From Anaerobutyricum faecale (GTDB lineage Bacteria > Bacillota > Clostridia > Lachnospirales > Lachnospiraceae), in NCBI GenBank assembly GCA_019119645.1, contig DWWR01000060.1, positions 1 to 5,227 of the forward strand: 5,227 bases of DNA. Reading direction: 5' to 3'. The notes beneath the pieces were generated by a model. The model saw only the letters and a program-made list of their open reading frames with translations. It ran no database searches and was not told the origin of the DNA. A program made the translations under genes and the position numbers. Position 1 is the stretch's first letter. Every line of letters starts with the position of its first letter. Shown in pieces: positions 5,093-5,227 of the stretch.

Positions 5093-5227
5093 AGGGAATA
5101 GGTAATTGCGAAACAGGTTTGCAGGCTTGATTCCAGTGAGGTAAAGCCCCGGTATGACCGGATTCCCAGCAGGTGGATATGTATAACCGGATTTTGAGAC
5201 ATGAAAACAAAGCAGATAGGGATATCT

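Larger units (their letters stand above)
4834..5227. other. Intergenic region upstream of etfB, no clear gene
   Basis: This stretch holds the etfB promoter and ribosome binding site, the nested inverted repeats, an A-rich purine tract (about 4961-5000), and a candidate rightward promoter near 5087 with a following leader. I see no RNA gene or mobile element. The last bases contain two short open frames that run off the edge. One starts with ATG at 5179 (MYNRILRHENKADRDI), behind a weak AGG-containing site. The other starts with ATG at 5201 (MKTKQIGIS), with no convincing ribosome binding site. Either could begin a gene transcribed away from etfB, but neither is recognisable from so few residues. 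Confidence 0.5.

Noticed and set aside
4890..5210. Minus-strand open frame of 106 codons with hydrophobic, Cys-rich stretches
   Set aside because: It needs a TTG start, shows no ribosome binding site or recognisable family, covers the etfB upstream dyads and ends just before the etfB promoter. Its Phe/Leu richness follows from the purine-rich opposite strand.

Overview
The window looks like a moderate-GC anaerobic Firmicute chromosome, most likely a Clostridia/Lachnospiraceae-type fermenter. This rests on strong GGAGG-type ribosome binding sites, a Pct/YdiF-type CoA-transferase that closely resembles the Clostridium propionicum enzyme as I remember it, a clostridial-style crotonase, and a paired EtfB/EtfA electron-transfer flavoprotein. 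No database search was possible, so the taxonomy is inference.

Layout. Bases 1-387 are the 3' half of a crotonase (enoyl-CoA hydratase family) gene on the + strand. Bases 486-2033 hold a complete family I acyl-CoA:carboxylate CoA-transferase on the same strand, probably in the same operon. Bases 2034-2330 are intergenic: a 99-base long-armed hairpin that probably terminates the operon, then a candidate promoter and a leader hairpin for the next gene. Bases 2331-2864 encode an Ogt-type methylated-DNA--protein-cysteine methyltransferase. It converges on a minus-strand operon, and an 18-bp perfect hairpin between them forms the Ogt C-terminus and terminator. Bases 4833-2891 (minus) are etfB then etfA, with a good promoter directly upstream. 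Bases 4834-5227 hold that promoter, a nested inverted-repeat region, and a second candidate promoter pointing right with a leader that runs off the window.

How it works together. Crotonase, CoA-transferase and EtfBA are the usual parts of a route that activates a carboxylic acid as a CoA thioester, (de)hydrates it, and reduces or oxidises the acyl chain with a flavoprotein partner (acrylate, crotonobetaine/carnitine or YdiF-YdiQRST-like pathways). No acyl-CoA dehydrogenase is in the window, so the substrate is undetermined. Ogt is a DNA-repair gene sitting between the two metabolic units and seems unrelated.

The gene content is largely ordinary. The most unusual parts are EtfA, which has a shortened domain I and a roughly 75-residue linker with a three-copy 10-residue Cys-containing repeat, the nested dyads upstream of etfB, and the hairpin after the CoA-transferase, which carries short islands resembling a glycine aptamer. 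I found no convincing new multi-gene system.
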